From positions 6,168,488 through 6,232,487 of the forward strand of contig NC_088298.1 in assembly GCF_032854445.1 (NCBI RefSeq): 64,000 bases of DNA, in the 5' to 3' direction. The stretch comes from Liolophura sinensis. Its lineage: Eukaryota > Mollusca > Polyplacophora > Chitonida > Chitonidae. Positions 22,311 to 34,210 of the stretch are shown in pieces; position 1 is the first letter of the stretch; every line of letters begins with the position of its first letter. The translations under genes were made by a program, and so were the position numbers. The notes under the pieces were generated by a model, which was not told the origin of the DNA, did no database searches, and saw only the letters and a list, made by a program, of their open reading frames with translations.

Positions 22311-23789
22311 TACAAGCTATCTTTCATATAAAAGGAAAAGTACATGGAACTTAACAGAATGTCTGATAAAAAAAAAATAGAGAAAGTATTCTCTGTGATG
22401 AAATGTATTCTAGTATTCTCCACCTGTCAGAAATTCAACTATTATGCTCAAAAGGATTTTCTTGTACATTTGAAACCAAAAGAGACATGATTCTGCCTGT
22501 TTTTGTGACAAGCCCAATGATTTCTACACATCCTGGTAATGGTAAATTTACAGGATGAGCAAATAATCATACATTTAACTTTTACTCAGCAAGAATCTGT
22601 TAGAACAGGATTTCAACATGAACTAAAACAGTGCAAAGGGAAGTTTCATGTTTCAAACTCTTCTGCAGTTAAAGTTGCAAACTGTATCATGTGACCTGTC
22701 AAACATGTCCGGTAATTCTCGCAGGATCACATTTACTTTAACATGAGGGTCTAAAAAAAAGTTTCTCAGAAAGTTATTTACAAGTACAAAAACAATGGAA
22801 AAAATTGAGGAGCTGAACGTTTGTGAACCTGAGAAATTTCTAAAGGTGTCACCTGTGCCTCTGGAACATGGTTATTGGTAAATTAATATCTACAAAGGTT
22901 GCCTAACATTTTTCATAAGTCACATGATACAGGAGGGCTGTTTTTACCTTCAATGACAAAAGAGTTTGAAGCCAACGCACCTCTTTTCTTCCAGCCTTGA
23001 CTTGGCTGAATAGAATTTCAGCTGCCGTACACAAATACAAATCTACCAAGTCAGTTTAACTCTAGCGATCTCAGCACAAGCATACAAACGTGACGAATAA
23101 TGCAAATGAGGCAGTGAGAAATAAGCATGGGAATACAAAATACACAATTCTACTGAAAAGCTACCTCTTCCACGAATCTCCATGACATCAAGTTTAGTAG
23201 CTACTCTCTTTCTACGGACTTGTTGCTTACTGGATATAAACAACATATAAAACATACTGTCTGATAACCTCTATTTTGAATGGAAAGGTAAAAAAATAAC
23301 CTTTTTTTGCATGGGAAGGTCAAACATAATCATTTTGGAATTAAAAGGTCAAAAAAAACTACATGGAAAGGTCAAATGTAACCTCTTTTCGAATGGAAGG
23401 GTAAAACATAAACCTCTTGAATGGAGCGAGTGAGTGAGTGCTTAGGGCATTCTTTCCTTATGAAGTCCAGGTACCTCACACTTCCAGGTTAATTCCAGGG
23501 GAATTTGTGTCATGAATGAATTGAATTTAGCAAAATGGAACTATATTCCCATTGGCATGTCATGTGACTAAACTTTTCAAACCAAATGTGGACTGAAATC
23601 ACCACTGATCAAACTTAATCTGCGACTGAGTCTGGGCCAAAAAACAGTGTTTTTTTATATTGTACATTTGTCATATGATATTTTGTAAGTCACTATTACT
23701 GTACCATTGTCATATACATGAGATTCTCGAACATGTCTGCCATCTTTGTGAAACTAGGATGTGGGGTGTGTTAATAGCTGTATTCAATG

Positions 23790-25115
23790 AACATCGATAC
23801 ACATGTACTGGCGGGTCAGTGGTATTATGGACAAGCTCCACGCTCCATCAATGAATGCCGATACACATGTACTGGCAGGTCAGTGGTATTATGGACAAGC
23901 TCCACGCTCCATCAATGAACGCCGATACACATGTACTGGCAGGTCAGTGGTATTATGGACAAGCTCCACGCTCCATCAATGAACGCCGATACACATGTAC
24001 TGGCGGGTCAGTGGTATTATGGACTAGCTCCATGCTCCACCAATGAACGCCGATACACATGTACTGGCGGGTCAGTGGTATTATGGACTAGCTCCATGCT
24101 CCATCAATGAACGCCGATACACATGTACTGGTGTGTCAGTGGTATTATGGACTAGCTCCATGCTCCATCAATGAACGCCGATACCCATGTACTGGCGGGT
24201 CAGTGGTATTATGGACAAGCTCCACGCTCCATCAATGAACACCGATACACATGTACTGGCGGGTCAGTGGTATTATGGACAAGCTCCATGGTCCATCAAT
24301 GAACGCCGATACACATGTACTGGCGGGTCAGTGGTATTATGGACAAGCTCCACGCTCCATCAATGAACGCCGATACACATGTACTGGTGTGTCAGTGGTA
24401 TTATGGACAAGCTCCACGCTCCATCAGTGAACGCCGATACACATGTACTGGTGTGTCAGTGGTATTATGGACAAGCTCCACGCTCCATCAGTGAACGCCG
24501 ATACACATGTACTGGCGGGTCAGTGGTATTATGGACAAGCTCCACGCTCCATCAATGAACGCCGATACACATGTACTGGCGGGTCAGTGGTATTATGGAC
24601 AAGCTCCACACTCCATCAATGAACTCCGATACACATGTACTGGTGTGTCAGTGGTATTATGGACAAGCTCCATGCTCCATCAATGAACGCCGATACATAT
24701 GTACTGGTGTGTCAGTGGTATTATGGACAAGCTCCACGCTCCATCAATGAACGCCGATACACATGTACTGGCAGGTCAGTGGTATTATGGACAAGCTCCA
24801 CGCTTCATCAATGAACGCCAATACACATGTACTGGCGGGTGGTATTATGGACAAGCTCCACGCTTCATCAATGAACGCCGATACACATGTACTGGTGGGT
24901 CAGTGGTATTATGGACAAGCTCCACGCTCCATCAGTGAACGCCGATACACATGTACTGGCGGGTGGTATTATGGACAAGCTCCACGCTCCATCAGTGAAC
25001 GCCGATACACATGTACTGGCGGGTGGTATTATGGACAAGCTCCACACTCCATCATTGAACGTCGATACATATGTACTGGTGTGTCAGTGGTATTATGCAT
25101 AAGTTCCACGCACCA
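23790..25115 (+). repeat. 64-bp satellite array beside the BUD13 3' end
   Basis: About 20 copies of a 64-bp unit (ACACATGTACTGGCGGGTCA, GTGGTATTATGGACAAGCTC, CACGCTCCATCAATGAACGC). Some units are shortened by loss of TCAG. It ends about 145 bp downstream of the BUD13 stop, so it may lie in the BUD13 3' UTR. The open frames of up to 196 codons across it are satellite translations. Confidence 0.97.
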
Positions 25116-25260
25116 TCAAGCACTTCACTTTAAAAGGTTTCCTGGTTTGCAATCTCTTCAGATGAATTTTCCTCAACTCAGAAAAAAAACAAAAAAACAC
25201 TATTCCTCACTCTTGCTGTACCAAACATGGAGATTTCATGGATACACACAATTCTGTTTT

Positions 25261-28200
25261 TCACATATCCTCTATGCTCCATTTATAGGCCATGTCATTG
25301 GTAGCTTTCCTGTCGGCCATTTTGGCAAAATACTGTTTCTCAAATCCGTTTGACCTATCCACACCGTCCCATCTGTAACCAGGGCGAATACCAAACCTGT
25401 TTGGGGGGTAAGGGCCCTTAAATTGTGGCTTTTCTGTAAAATAAACAAAATAGTATTAAAGGAAAATGACAAGTTAAAAATTGTGATTGTAAATAAGTGC
25501 TGGTATTTCAATGTGGTTTCATAAGCCACCAAATCAGATTAGAAACCAAATTTTTTTTATCAAAATTGGATAATATTTTGGAACAATTAATACCAGGAAA
25601 CTAACAACCAATGGGAATCTCTGAATTCATATGCATATGCATGAATACAAAACTTACGCATGGATCTGGCTACTTTTCAAGCTCTATCAAAGATACCATG
25701 TAAAATGTACACAATGTTATTAAAATCAGACAACGTTTGCTGCAGTTACCACACAGAAGTTAAAGCGTATCAGAGGAACAGACAACAGCCAAATTCCTAT
25801 CCCTCTATTTCGTTCACTGTTAGTTCAAGTCCAGCTCATGCTGGCTTCCTCTCCGGCCGTACGTGGGAAGGTCTACCAGCAACCTGTGGATGGTTGTGGG
25901 TTCCCCCGGATTCTGCCCGGTTTCCTCCCACCACAATGGTGGCCGTCGTCGCATAAGTAAAATATTGTTAAGTACTGCATATAAAACACTAATTAAATAA
26001 ATATCCCTCTATTTCTCTGAAGCATGGAATAAAAAATTATACTTTCCCCATTACTTGTAGAATATTGGGGGGGAGGGGGGGGAGGAGGGGTCTTCATGTA
26101 ACCCGGAATAAAATTGTGAACACTTTGAAATTACAACTCCATATATACACGAGAACACAATCCAAATGTCGACATCATGACTGATATATTGTTTCAGATT
26201 AGTCAAACTGCTAAAATCTCCAACAACCACAAACCAATTCAAGTCAGCTGTTTTCTGTTCTGAGCACAAGTACACATGAGGAATTAATAGCCCAGCACTT
26301 CCTTATCTTAGCATTGGAACACAAAGCAAGTCAAGTCAGCTGTTTTCTGTTCTGAGCCCAAGTACACATGAGGAATTAATAGCCCAGCACTTCCTTATCT
26401 TAGCATCGGATCACAAAGCAAGTCAAGTCAGCTGTTTTCTGTTCTGAGCACAAGTACACGTGAGGAATTAATAGCCCAGCACTTCCTTATCTTAGCATCA
26501 GATCACAAAGCAAGTCAAGTCAGCTGTTTTCTGTTCTGAGCACAAGTACACGTGAGGAATTAATAGACCAGCACTTCCTTATCTTAGCATTGGAACACAA
26601 AGCCAGTCAAGTCAGCTGTTTTCTGTTCTGAGCACAAGTACATGTGAGGAATTAATAGCCCAGCACTTCCTTATCTTTGCATCGGATCAGAAAGCAAGTC
26701 AAGTCAGCTGTTTTCTGTTCTGAGCACAAGTACACGTGAGGAATTAATAGCCCAGCACTTCCTTATCTTAGCATCGGATCACAAAGCAAGTCAAGTCAGC
26801 TGTTTTCTGTTCTGAGCACAAGTACACATGAGGAATTAATAGCCCAGCACTTCCTTATCTTAGCATCGGATCACAAAGCAAGTCAAGTCAGCTGTTTTCT
26901 GTTCTGAGCACAAGTACACGTGAGGACTTAATAGCCCAGCACTTCCTTATCTTAGCATCGGATCACAAAGCAAGTCAAGTGAGCTGTTTTCTGTTCTGAG
27001 CACAAGTACACGTGAGGAATTAATAGCCCAGCACTTCCTTATCTTAGCATCGGATCACAAAGCAAGTCAAGTCAGCTGTTTTCTGTTCTGAGCACAAGTA
27101 CACGTGAGGAATTAATAGCCCAGCACTTCCTTATCTTAGCATCGGATCACAAACAAAGGTTTGCTGGGTGAAAACAAATTCCAGGACTTATCCAAGACTT
27201 CAAGCACCCACCAGAATTCAAAATAGAATTTGTGTGCGGCTATACCATAAGTATCCATGCTCCAGGGCCATAAACCTGAGCTATGCATGAAGCCCTGGAA
27301 CAGTAACAGTAAGATGCTGCAAGATATGAGTCAACCGACAAGTTGCCGCCTGAAGCTGATGGCTTAGAAAGTATACAAGGCACTAATACGACAAAATGTG
27401 AAAGGTTTAATACTGTTTTACTCCTCCATGTCTGTGACATTTACTTCACTGAAATTCAAGCACTTTCAAGGATCTTCAATTTTAAGGACTTTCAACGCCT
27501 GGGATTTCTAAAAAAAAAAATTCAGGTATTTTCCAGATTTCCAAGGACCTGTGTGAACCCTGATTAACATGGGTGAGTATACTTGTATTTGTAACTAGGC
27601 TGGGCAGGGCAGGGCATGGAGAAGGGCAAAGGGAGCAACTTCAATATAGAGACATTCCCATCAAGACTGACTGGTCAACAACCCAACAACTGCAACTGGG
27701 AAGGGTATTATATCTCGTGTCTTTGGCATGATGTTCCTGTGAGGCAGCACTATGGCGGCATCAGCCACAAGGTAGATTGGTTAAAACAACAAGTGTAAAG
27801 CTTTGGAAAGGTTGTAATATATGGTGTCTTTGGCATGGCTTTCCAATGGGGCAGCACTACAAAGAAATAAGCATCAAAGCAGAGTAGCTGCATCAAAAGC
27901 AACATGAAAGCAATATCAAACCAAAGCACAAATCAGCAAACCTGATGCACTTGTGCCATGTTGGGATTACTAACACGTACCTTTGGTTTTCTTGCTGGTG
28001 GCTTTCTTGGTGAGAAAGGCAGCCATAGGATCTCCCTCTCTGTCCATCTTACGCAGCATGTCATCCAGGTCCTTGTCATCACGCGCTCGCGCTAACGGCT
28101 TAGACATCTCGTGGATAGCATCGCTAACAGCTTGGTCCTGCTCTGACACCTGCTTTAAACTGGACAGAAAAACAGAGTGAGAACAAATGAGTGCTTGGGG

Positions 28201-31200
28201 TTTAGCGTTATACTTAACAATTTTTCTGTCGTATGATGGTAAAGGAGTCTTTAGAGAGCATGTAATGTGCCTCCTTGTTCCAGGATGGATTTCCACCGCT
28301 CTTTTATATAGTGCTGCTTCACTGAGACGACTTACTGAAGGTATGTGAGCCGACCCGCCAGAGCCATTCTACAGATACGGGTCAACATGGCGTTGCACTA
28401 ACACTGAACTAACACGTTGCACCTTAACACTGAACGACAAGTGAGGAAGTTATAGCTTCCTCTTTTAAAGTCTTAGGTGTGATCCGACCCAGGATTGACC
28501 CTGGATCTACTGCCCCTGATGCAGACATTCTACCAACTGAGCTATTGTCAATTGACTGGTCAATTAGTACATTGTAAATCTTCCATTCACTATACTGATT
28601 AAGAAGAGGGAACAAACTAGAAACACCTCATAATTTATTTACTTGATTGGCGTTCTGCCCTGCAAACAAAAATATTGCACTTATACGACAGCGGCCAGCA
28701 TTATGGAGGCTGCAAACCCACTACAATCCGCAGGTTTCTGGAACATCTTCCCACCTACAGCCAGAGAGGAAGCCTGCATAAGCAAGACTTGAACTCACAA
28801 CAACCTCATTGGTGAGAGGCCCCAAGGTGCATAATGAGTTAAATAAGTGAATATTCCGTATTTTTGTAATACATATATGCAGGTTTCTACCCTTTTCAAG
28901 AATTTGGATACGGAGAATATTTGCCTTTTACTTTGTCACTTCTCAATGCCCAGAAGCAAACCCCACTGATTCAAAAGTGGTTTACCTTACCTGAAATTTT
29001 TCCAAGCGTACTAGTTTGAGCTGATCTCCATGGTTGTGTAAATTCAATCTCACCAGTGCTCACAAATGCTAACAGCCTTGCATTGTTAAACCGATAACTA
29101 CTGTCAAGGGGGGATAATCGATGAAAAGGGAAGTAATCTAAGTATTATGAAAACATTACATATATTTCAAATACAGACACAAGAGGTCATTATGTTTTCC
29201 TTCTCTCCATTATGGTAACCTTCGGTAGTTCTTAGCAACCCACCTGTGAATGTCACGTTTCTCATTTCTATTCACCCTACTGACATGTACAGTAAAAAAA
29301 CACCTACCCTTTACCCCACAACTCATATTTTTTGTCTTCTTCCAGTTTCTTTGCGTTTTCCTCGTCCTGCTTGTCTTGTTCTTCTTTCAGGTTTCGCCGT
29401 TTGCCCGTTTTCCGATCCCTGAACACAGTGCGTGCGTTCTTGCCCAATAATTCCTCATCGATCTGAAACAGTCAACAACATGCACACTCAATGGACTAAA
29501 ATTTCGCCAGCCAAAAGTGCATATTCACAGGTAAACACATATCATAAAATATAATGTTTGGTGCTGAAACTGAGACTTTCGAGTAGGATATCTAGTAGGG
29601 TACCTTTTAAATAAACCTCAAAACAGGTTTCTAACAGAGCTCAAAGTGTGCCATACAATAATATACCTCATCATCCACACGATAATATACCACATCATCC
29701 ACACAATAATAAACCACATTCACACAATAATATACCACATCATCCATACAATAATATACTATATCATCCACACATTAATATAACACATCATTCACACAAT
29801 AATATACCATATCATCCACACAATAATATACCACATCATCCATACAATAATATACCATATCATCCATACAATAATATACCACATCATCCATACAATAATA
29901 TACTATATCATCCACACATTAATATAACACATCATTCACACAATAATATACCACATCATCCACACAATATGAAAAAAAAAAAATCACTCACACAATAATA
30001 TACATCATTCACACAATAATATACCACATCATTAACACAATAATATACCACATCATCCACACAATAATATACCATATCATCCATACAATAATATACATCA
30101 TCCACACAATAATATACCACATTATCCACACAATAATATACCATATCATCCATACAATAATATACCATATCATCCACACAATATACCACATCATCCATAC
30201 AAAAATATACCACACCATTCACACAATAATATACCACATTATCCACACAATAATATACCACATCATCCATTCCAGCCTGACCAGCTCAAGTTAGCTGACA
30301 TCTCTTTATGGAGAGCGCAGGCCCAATCCAACTTAACTTCACAAGGATAATTCACTGAACTTTACATCCTGTTTTTGAAGAAAATTTACATTGAAATATC
30401 AGGATTTGACACTAAATGAATTGCACACTCACTAATCACCCTGCTTTACCAAGTGGGTGAAAAATAAGGTGAATCTGTTCGTAATTTATATGTACAGTAA
30501 ACCACACAATAGCTTCACTTGATATTTCACCACCTACTGTAAATGACCTCACATTTCAGCCCCCCCCCCCCCCCACCCCACAACTTCCCAACCCAAATAA
30601 ATGTCATATATCTTTATTTTTTGAAGTGATACTTTTCCAGTAGGATAACCACATCCTCATACCAACTAACCTTGAAATACCTTTCAAGAAACAACATTCA
30701 GAAAAGGTAAAATGAGCAACTCTGCTGGGATGGATGAAGTTTTAGGGCATTTACAGTAANNNNNNNNNNNNNNNNNNNNNNNNNNNNNNNNNNNNNNNNN
30801 NNNNNNNNNNNNNNNNNNNNNNNNNNNNNNNNNNNNNNNNNNNNNNNNNNNNNNNNNNNNNNNNNNNNNNNNNNNNNNNNNNNNNNNNNNNNNNNNNNNN
30901 NNNNNNNNNNNNNNNNNNNNNNNNNNNNNNNNNNNNNNNNNNNNNNNNNNNNNNNNNNNACAGTAATCTCCTTTCTGTTCTACAGTAACAGTTCATACCG
31001 TATTACAGCAGAGCACTTGGTGAAAAATTTCATGAAATTCCAGGTGATTTACGGTACCAAATTGGCGCCATGCTCAAAAATATTTTACTTAGACAACGGC
31101 AGTGAACTTCCCCGGATGAAGACTCCTGAGAATTTAGACAAAACCATCAAGTTGCGACAAACCTCATTCAACGGCTGGAATTGAACATGCAACGTCATCG

Positions 31201-33653
31201 GTCAAATGCACTATTAGCATCTTTGACAAATATTAAAGGTAATCTACAAAGTACCTTGTTAAATGCTGCATCATGGCGTTTTCTCAAGAGTTCAGTCTCT
31301 TTACGAACATCTTTTGCTGACGAAAGTCCAGCTTTGGCACCTGACAGTGTTTTTTGAGGTTTGACTAAGCTGTCTTTAGCTTTCTGTTTTCTTTGTGGTG
31401 ATTGCTCCAAATCTGAACCTTTTCTTTTCCTCCTTGGAGGTGATTGGTCAGAGTCTGAGTCCTTTCTTTTCCTCCTTGGATGTGATTGGTCAGAGTCTGA
31501 ATCCTTTCTTTTCCTCCTTGGAGGTGACTGGTCAGAGTCTGAGTCCTTTCTTTTCCTCCTTGGAGGTGACTGGTCAGAGTCTGAATCCTTCCTGTTCCTC
31601 CTTGGAGGTGATTGGTCAGAGTCTGAACCCTTCCTTTGCCTCCTTGGTGGTGACTGGTCAGAATCTGAATCCATACTTTTTCTTCTGGGAGGCGATTGGG
31701 CAGGTATTTCTGACTTTGATTTGGAAGCACTGTGAGCTGGTGATAATCTACGTCCATTTTTACTTTGACTTAACAGTTTATTAGTTTTATTTGAATGATG
31801 CTGCCTTGCAGGTGATTGGTCATAGTCTGAGTCGTGTTTGCTTTTTCTCACTGGTGATAGGTCAGAATCAGAATCATGTCTTCCTTTCCTCACTGGTGAT
31901 TGGTCAGAATCAGAATCATGTCTTCCTTTCCTCATTGGTGATTGGTCAGAATCGGAATCATGTCTTCCTTTCCTTACTGGTGATTGGTCAGAATCAGAAT
32001 CATGTCTACATTCATGATGTATATGATCATCATCATTTTCAGTATTTTCATGCTCACTGCTATTTCCTGCAACATAATGTCATTGTACATGAAATATTAT
32101 ATTTGTATCTCAAAATGCACTTTTTTTTGCGCAAATTTATGCTCAAAGAGAAGCTCTGAAATGAGTAAACAGAGGTTTATTATCCTCTTAATATAATGCA
32201 GTATGTTTTCAATATTGTCAGATAACTTTGTCTCTCAAAAAACTCATCATCAACATTACAAACTTCCTCACTGAAAATTTTTTTTTTAAATATTTCCATT
32301 AAATTACCTCCCCTGTCCTTGCTTCCTAGTGTTTGCCACCTGTCATCCTGGCGATACTTTTCCAGCCGCTGAACTTCCTCCGGGTCTCTCGTCCACAATC
32401 TCTGCTATGGTTGGCTCATTGTCTCCAACATCTTCCTCTAAAGTATTCTCAAGGTTGCCAGGTAACAGACTCTTTAAGTCAACATCATCATCCACTATTT
32501 TCACTCTGTTATAACACAAAATCATTTCAGGAAAGTGGGTGGTTCTGATGAAATATTAATTAATATTTATTATTAGGTATAATTTATCTATTTATTTGAT
32601 TATTCTTTAAGGGAATAAACAGTACCTGGAACAAACCACTGCCCTTCGGCATTTTACTCAAGGTCACTGATTTATTTTATTTATTTATTTGATTGGTGTT
32701 TTACGCCATACTCAAGAATATTTCACTTATACGACGGCGGCCAGCATTATGGTGGGTGGAAACCCGGCACAGCCTGGGGGAAACCCATGACCATCCGCAG
32801 GTTGCTGAAAACCTTCCTCAAGGTCACTGAGGAAACTCAAGAATACTTTACACATACAATGGCAGTCAGTTATATGGGCAGGGAAAACCAAAGCTCCACT
32901 GGTAAACCACCAACTCTTGGCATCTTACTGACAACTTTCCTACAACTGATTCAATACTGCTGGGCACAATCCACAGATTTACTGTGGAAAAAATGTGTGT
33001 GTATGGTGATTAGAAGGGGCGGATGTTACGACGTGGATCCGATCAGCTTGAAGCAGTGTTGAGTAACTGGACAGCTTGTTTGGACCCCTATCTGTTCATT
33101 TGTTTGAACAAAATATTGTTTAAAAAAAAAACAAAAAAAAAACAAAAAAAACAACTGAAAATATTGAATAAATCGTATCAAAATTTTCCTCAACCAACAG
33201 TATGTGTACTCGTACTAGTCAAGTGTACGTCTGAAAGGCAAAGCATATCCGTCAACTGATGACATTTTGGAGGCAGATATGTACAGGTATTACGGGCAAA
33301 GTCACCGGACAACATCAGTATGTCGAGGAGAAATGAAGTGTGCAGCGTAAGTCAGTGCTTGCATGTAGGGTTATGTGTCTACATATACATAACCTCATAC
33401 AGCTAATTGTTGGTAAACAATAATCAATACGTCTTGCACATTATAGAGGTTCCAGAATTCGTGACTCCATCATTTTGTTACCGCACAGTAAATTAGAACA
33501 AAAACATCTACAAATAAATTATTTAACTTGTTACCTAGAGTGTGTCTTCAAAATCTTTTTCAGCTTCTTCTTTTTCTTTTTCTTTTTGTCCTCAAGAGCA
33601 GGATCGCCAGATATATACCGCTTTAAGTAGTCTGCCTTGCTCAACGCCGCCAT
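25261..33653 (-). CDS. BUD13: BUD13, RES-complex splicing factor (apparent frameshift in exon 2)
   Basis: Six coding exons, read downwards: 33653-33535, 32505-32308, 32066-31255, 29462-29308, 28159-27981, 25433-25261 (TGA). The start [18 protein letters not shown] is followed by a lysine run, then RVKIVDDDV and [16 protein letters not shown], as in vertebrate BUD13. Exon 3 holds the low-complexity repeat: [14 protein letters not shown]-type units, then [14 protein letters not shown]-type units. The conserved core follows: [55 protein letters not shown], then [20 protein letters not shown] and the end YKWSIEDM. With one surplus base discounted, the product is about 544 residues (vertebrate about 620). 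Family knowledge: with SNIP1/Pml1 and RBMX2/Snu17 it forms the nuclear pre-mRNA retention and splicing complex on the activated spliceosome. At 32376-32384 one extra base breaks the frame between DERP and [10 protein letters not shown] 200-bp N gap lies in intron 3. Confidence 0.95.
25822..26006 (+). mobile_element. SINE family A
   Basis: AGTTCAAGTCCAGCTCATGC through ACACTAATTAAATAAATA, in BUD13 intron 5. Confidence 0.85.
26232..27160 (+). repeat. 92-bp satellite array in BUD13 intron 5
   Basis: Ten near-identical 92-bp units beginning AAGTCAGCTGTTTTCTGTTC and containing GTGAGGAATTAATAGCCCAG. The high similarity between copies implies recent expansion or homogenisation. Confidence 0.97.
27450..27562 (+). 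mobile_element. Remnant right end of the same TIR transposon type (BUD13 intron 5)
   Basis: Subterminal CTTTCAAGGATCTTCAATTT repeats end in GTGTGAACCCTG at 27562, matching the right terminus of the 4472-5276 element. Confidence 0.5.
28188..28550 (-). mobile_element. SINE family B, reversed, directly upstream of BUD13 exon 5
   Basis: Plus-strand text GAGTGCTTGGGGTTTAGCGT (tail complement) to the tRNA-like head complement CAACTGAGCTATTG. It ends about 28 bp from the exon 5 acceptor (28160) in transcript direction. Confidence 0.8.
28632..28830 (-). mobile_element. SINE family A, reversed
   Basis: TTTATTTACTTGATTGGCGT start and GAACTCACAACAACCTCATT head complement; diverged. Confidence 0.7.
29650..30270 (+). 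repeat. 22-bp minisatellite in BUD13 intron 3
   Basis: About 27 copies of CACAATAATATACCACATCA plus TC, interrupted near 29970-29985 by an A-rich run. It begins about 190 bp upstream (in transcript sense) of the 29462 exon start. The ORFs on both strands are repeat artefacts. Confidence 0.95.
30760..30959. other. Assembly gap, 200 N
   Basis: Exactly 200 N in BUD13 intron 3, so the size is probably a placeholder. The bases on both sides are almost the same (TTACAGTAA before, ACAGTAATC after), as expected if a repeat could not be resolved. Confidence 0.99.
31400..32010 (-). repeat. Coding minisatellite of BUD13 exon 3
   Basis: On the minus strand this encodes two blocks of a 13-14-residue repeat: four or five [14 protein letters not shown]-type units, a unique spacer ([16 protein letters not shown] region), then seven [14 protein letters not shown]-type units. 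The periodic DNA also leaves false open frames on the other strand. Comparable Ser/Asp/Pro/Arg repeats are known in animal BUD13 and vary in copy number. Confidence 0.93.
32670..32825 (-). mobile_element. SINE family A, reversed (BUD13 intron 1)
   Basis: ATTTATTTGATTGGTGTTTT, ACGCCATACTCAAGAATATT and CGACGGCGGCCAGCATTATG are the complement of the family tail. Confidence 0.85.
33345..33401 (+). repeat. Hairpin-forming repeat, copy 1 (BUD13 intron 1)
   Basis: A 57-bp segment with a stem GGTTATGT/ACATAACC around a short loop. It matches copy 2 at 34808-34864 in about 46 of 57 positions. Confidence 0.7.
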
Positions 33654-34210
33654 GACGATCTTGTTCGGGAACAGCTATTGCCTTGAATAAGAAATCCTCT
33701 CAATATGGACACATTTTGAACGTAACTTTAACAGATTATACCTTTTTCATAGAGTATATAAACTCCTATTCATTTCAATGTATCATGCGACCAAGTACAT
33801 TTTGAACATACGGAGAACAGGTCATTGGTGAAATAAAAACAAGGACTGATCCTACTGAAATGGCTGCCAAAAAAAGTCTAATCTAAGTTACAAACGAACA
33901 TGCCGAAGTGGCAAACGTAAGCATGCAACTCAGTAATGTCATGAACAAAAACTATTTATGAAATAGATAATTCAGTATTTCACATTCCAGTTAAGTATGT
34001 CATTAACAATAAATACAAATTTATGTGTGCACAGTTCAGTTCTATATTTGGTTAAATTCAGCTTTTGCTTTGACTGCCCCTTCTTCCGGTTTCATAATCG
34101 GCTGGAAAATCTTGCAGGAGCAGCTGACATATGACTGACATGTACCCGTGCTAGACTTGGAGAAATCAGAAACAAACAACAAAAACCCAATCCGTCTGTG
34201 ACTTGTGACA
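33654..34210. promoter_or_regulatory. Divergent promoter region between BUD13 and ASCC2
   Basis: The BUD13 start codon (minus) and ASCC2 start codon (plus) are head to head with 557 bp between them and no coding sequence or recognisable SINE in that gap, so both genes must start transcription in or near it. A TATA-like string, TATATAA, occurs at about 33755-33761 in plus orientation. I cannot place transcription starts, and 5' untranslated exons outside this gap are possible. The bidirectional character is inference from geometry. Confidence 0.5.

Larger units (their letters stand above)
19380..23785. other. Intergenic region between the convergent CDC27 and BUD13 genes
   Basis: Holds SINEs at 20680, 21290 and 21800, a 30-bp repeat at 22205, and otherwise AT-rich unique sequence. 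Open frames are short and unconvincing. Confidence 0.6.

Noticed and set aside
24699-25353. 196-codon ORF with repeated MDKLHA and YYGQAP
   Set aside because: It is the 64-bp satellite; frame changes between units follow 4-bp losses, and no conserved domain appears.
30751-30996. 81-codon ORF across the N run
   Set aside because: It is an artefact of translating unknown bases.
31361-32159. Plus-strand ORFs of 122-129 codons antisense to BUD13
   Set aside because: They are shadows of the BUD13 coding repeat on the opposite strand.
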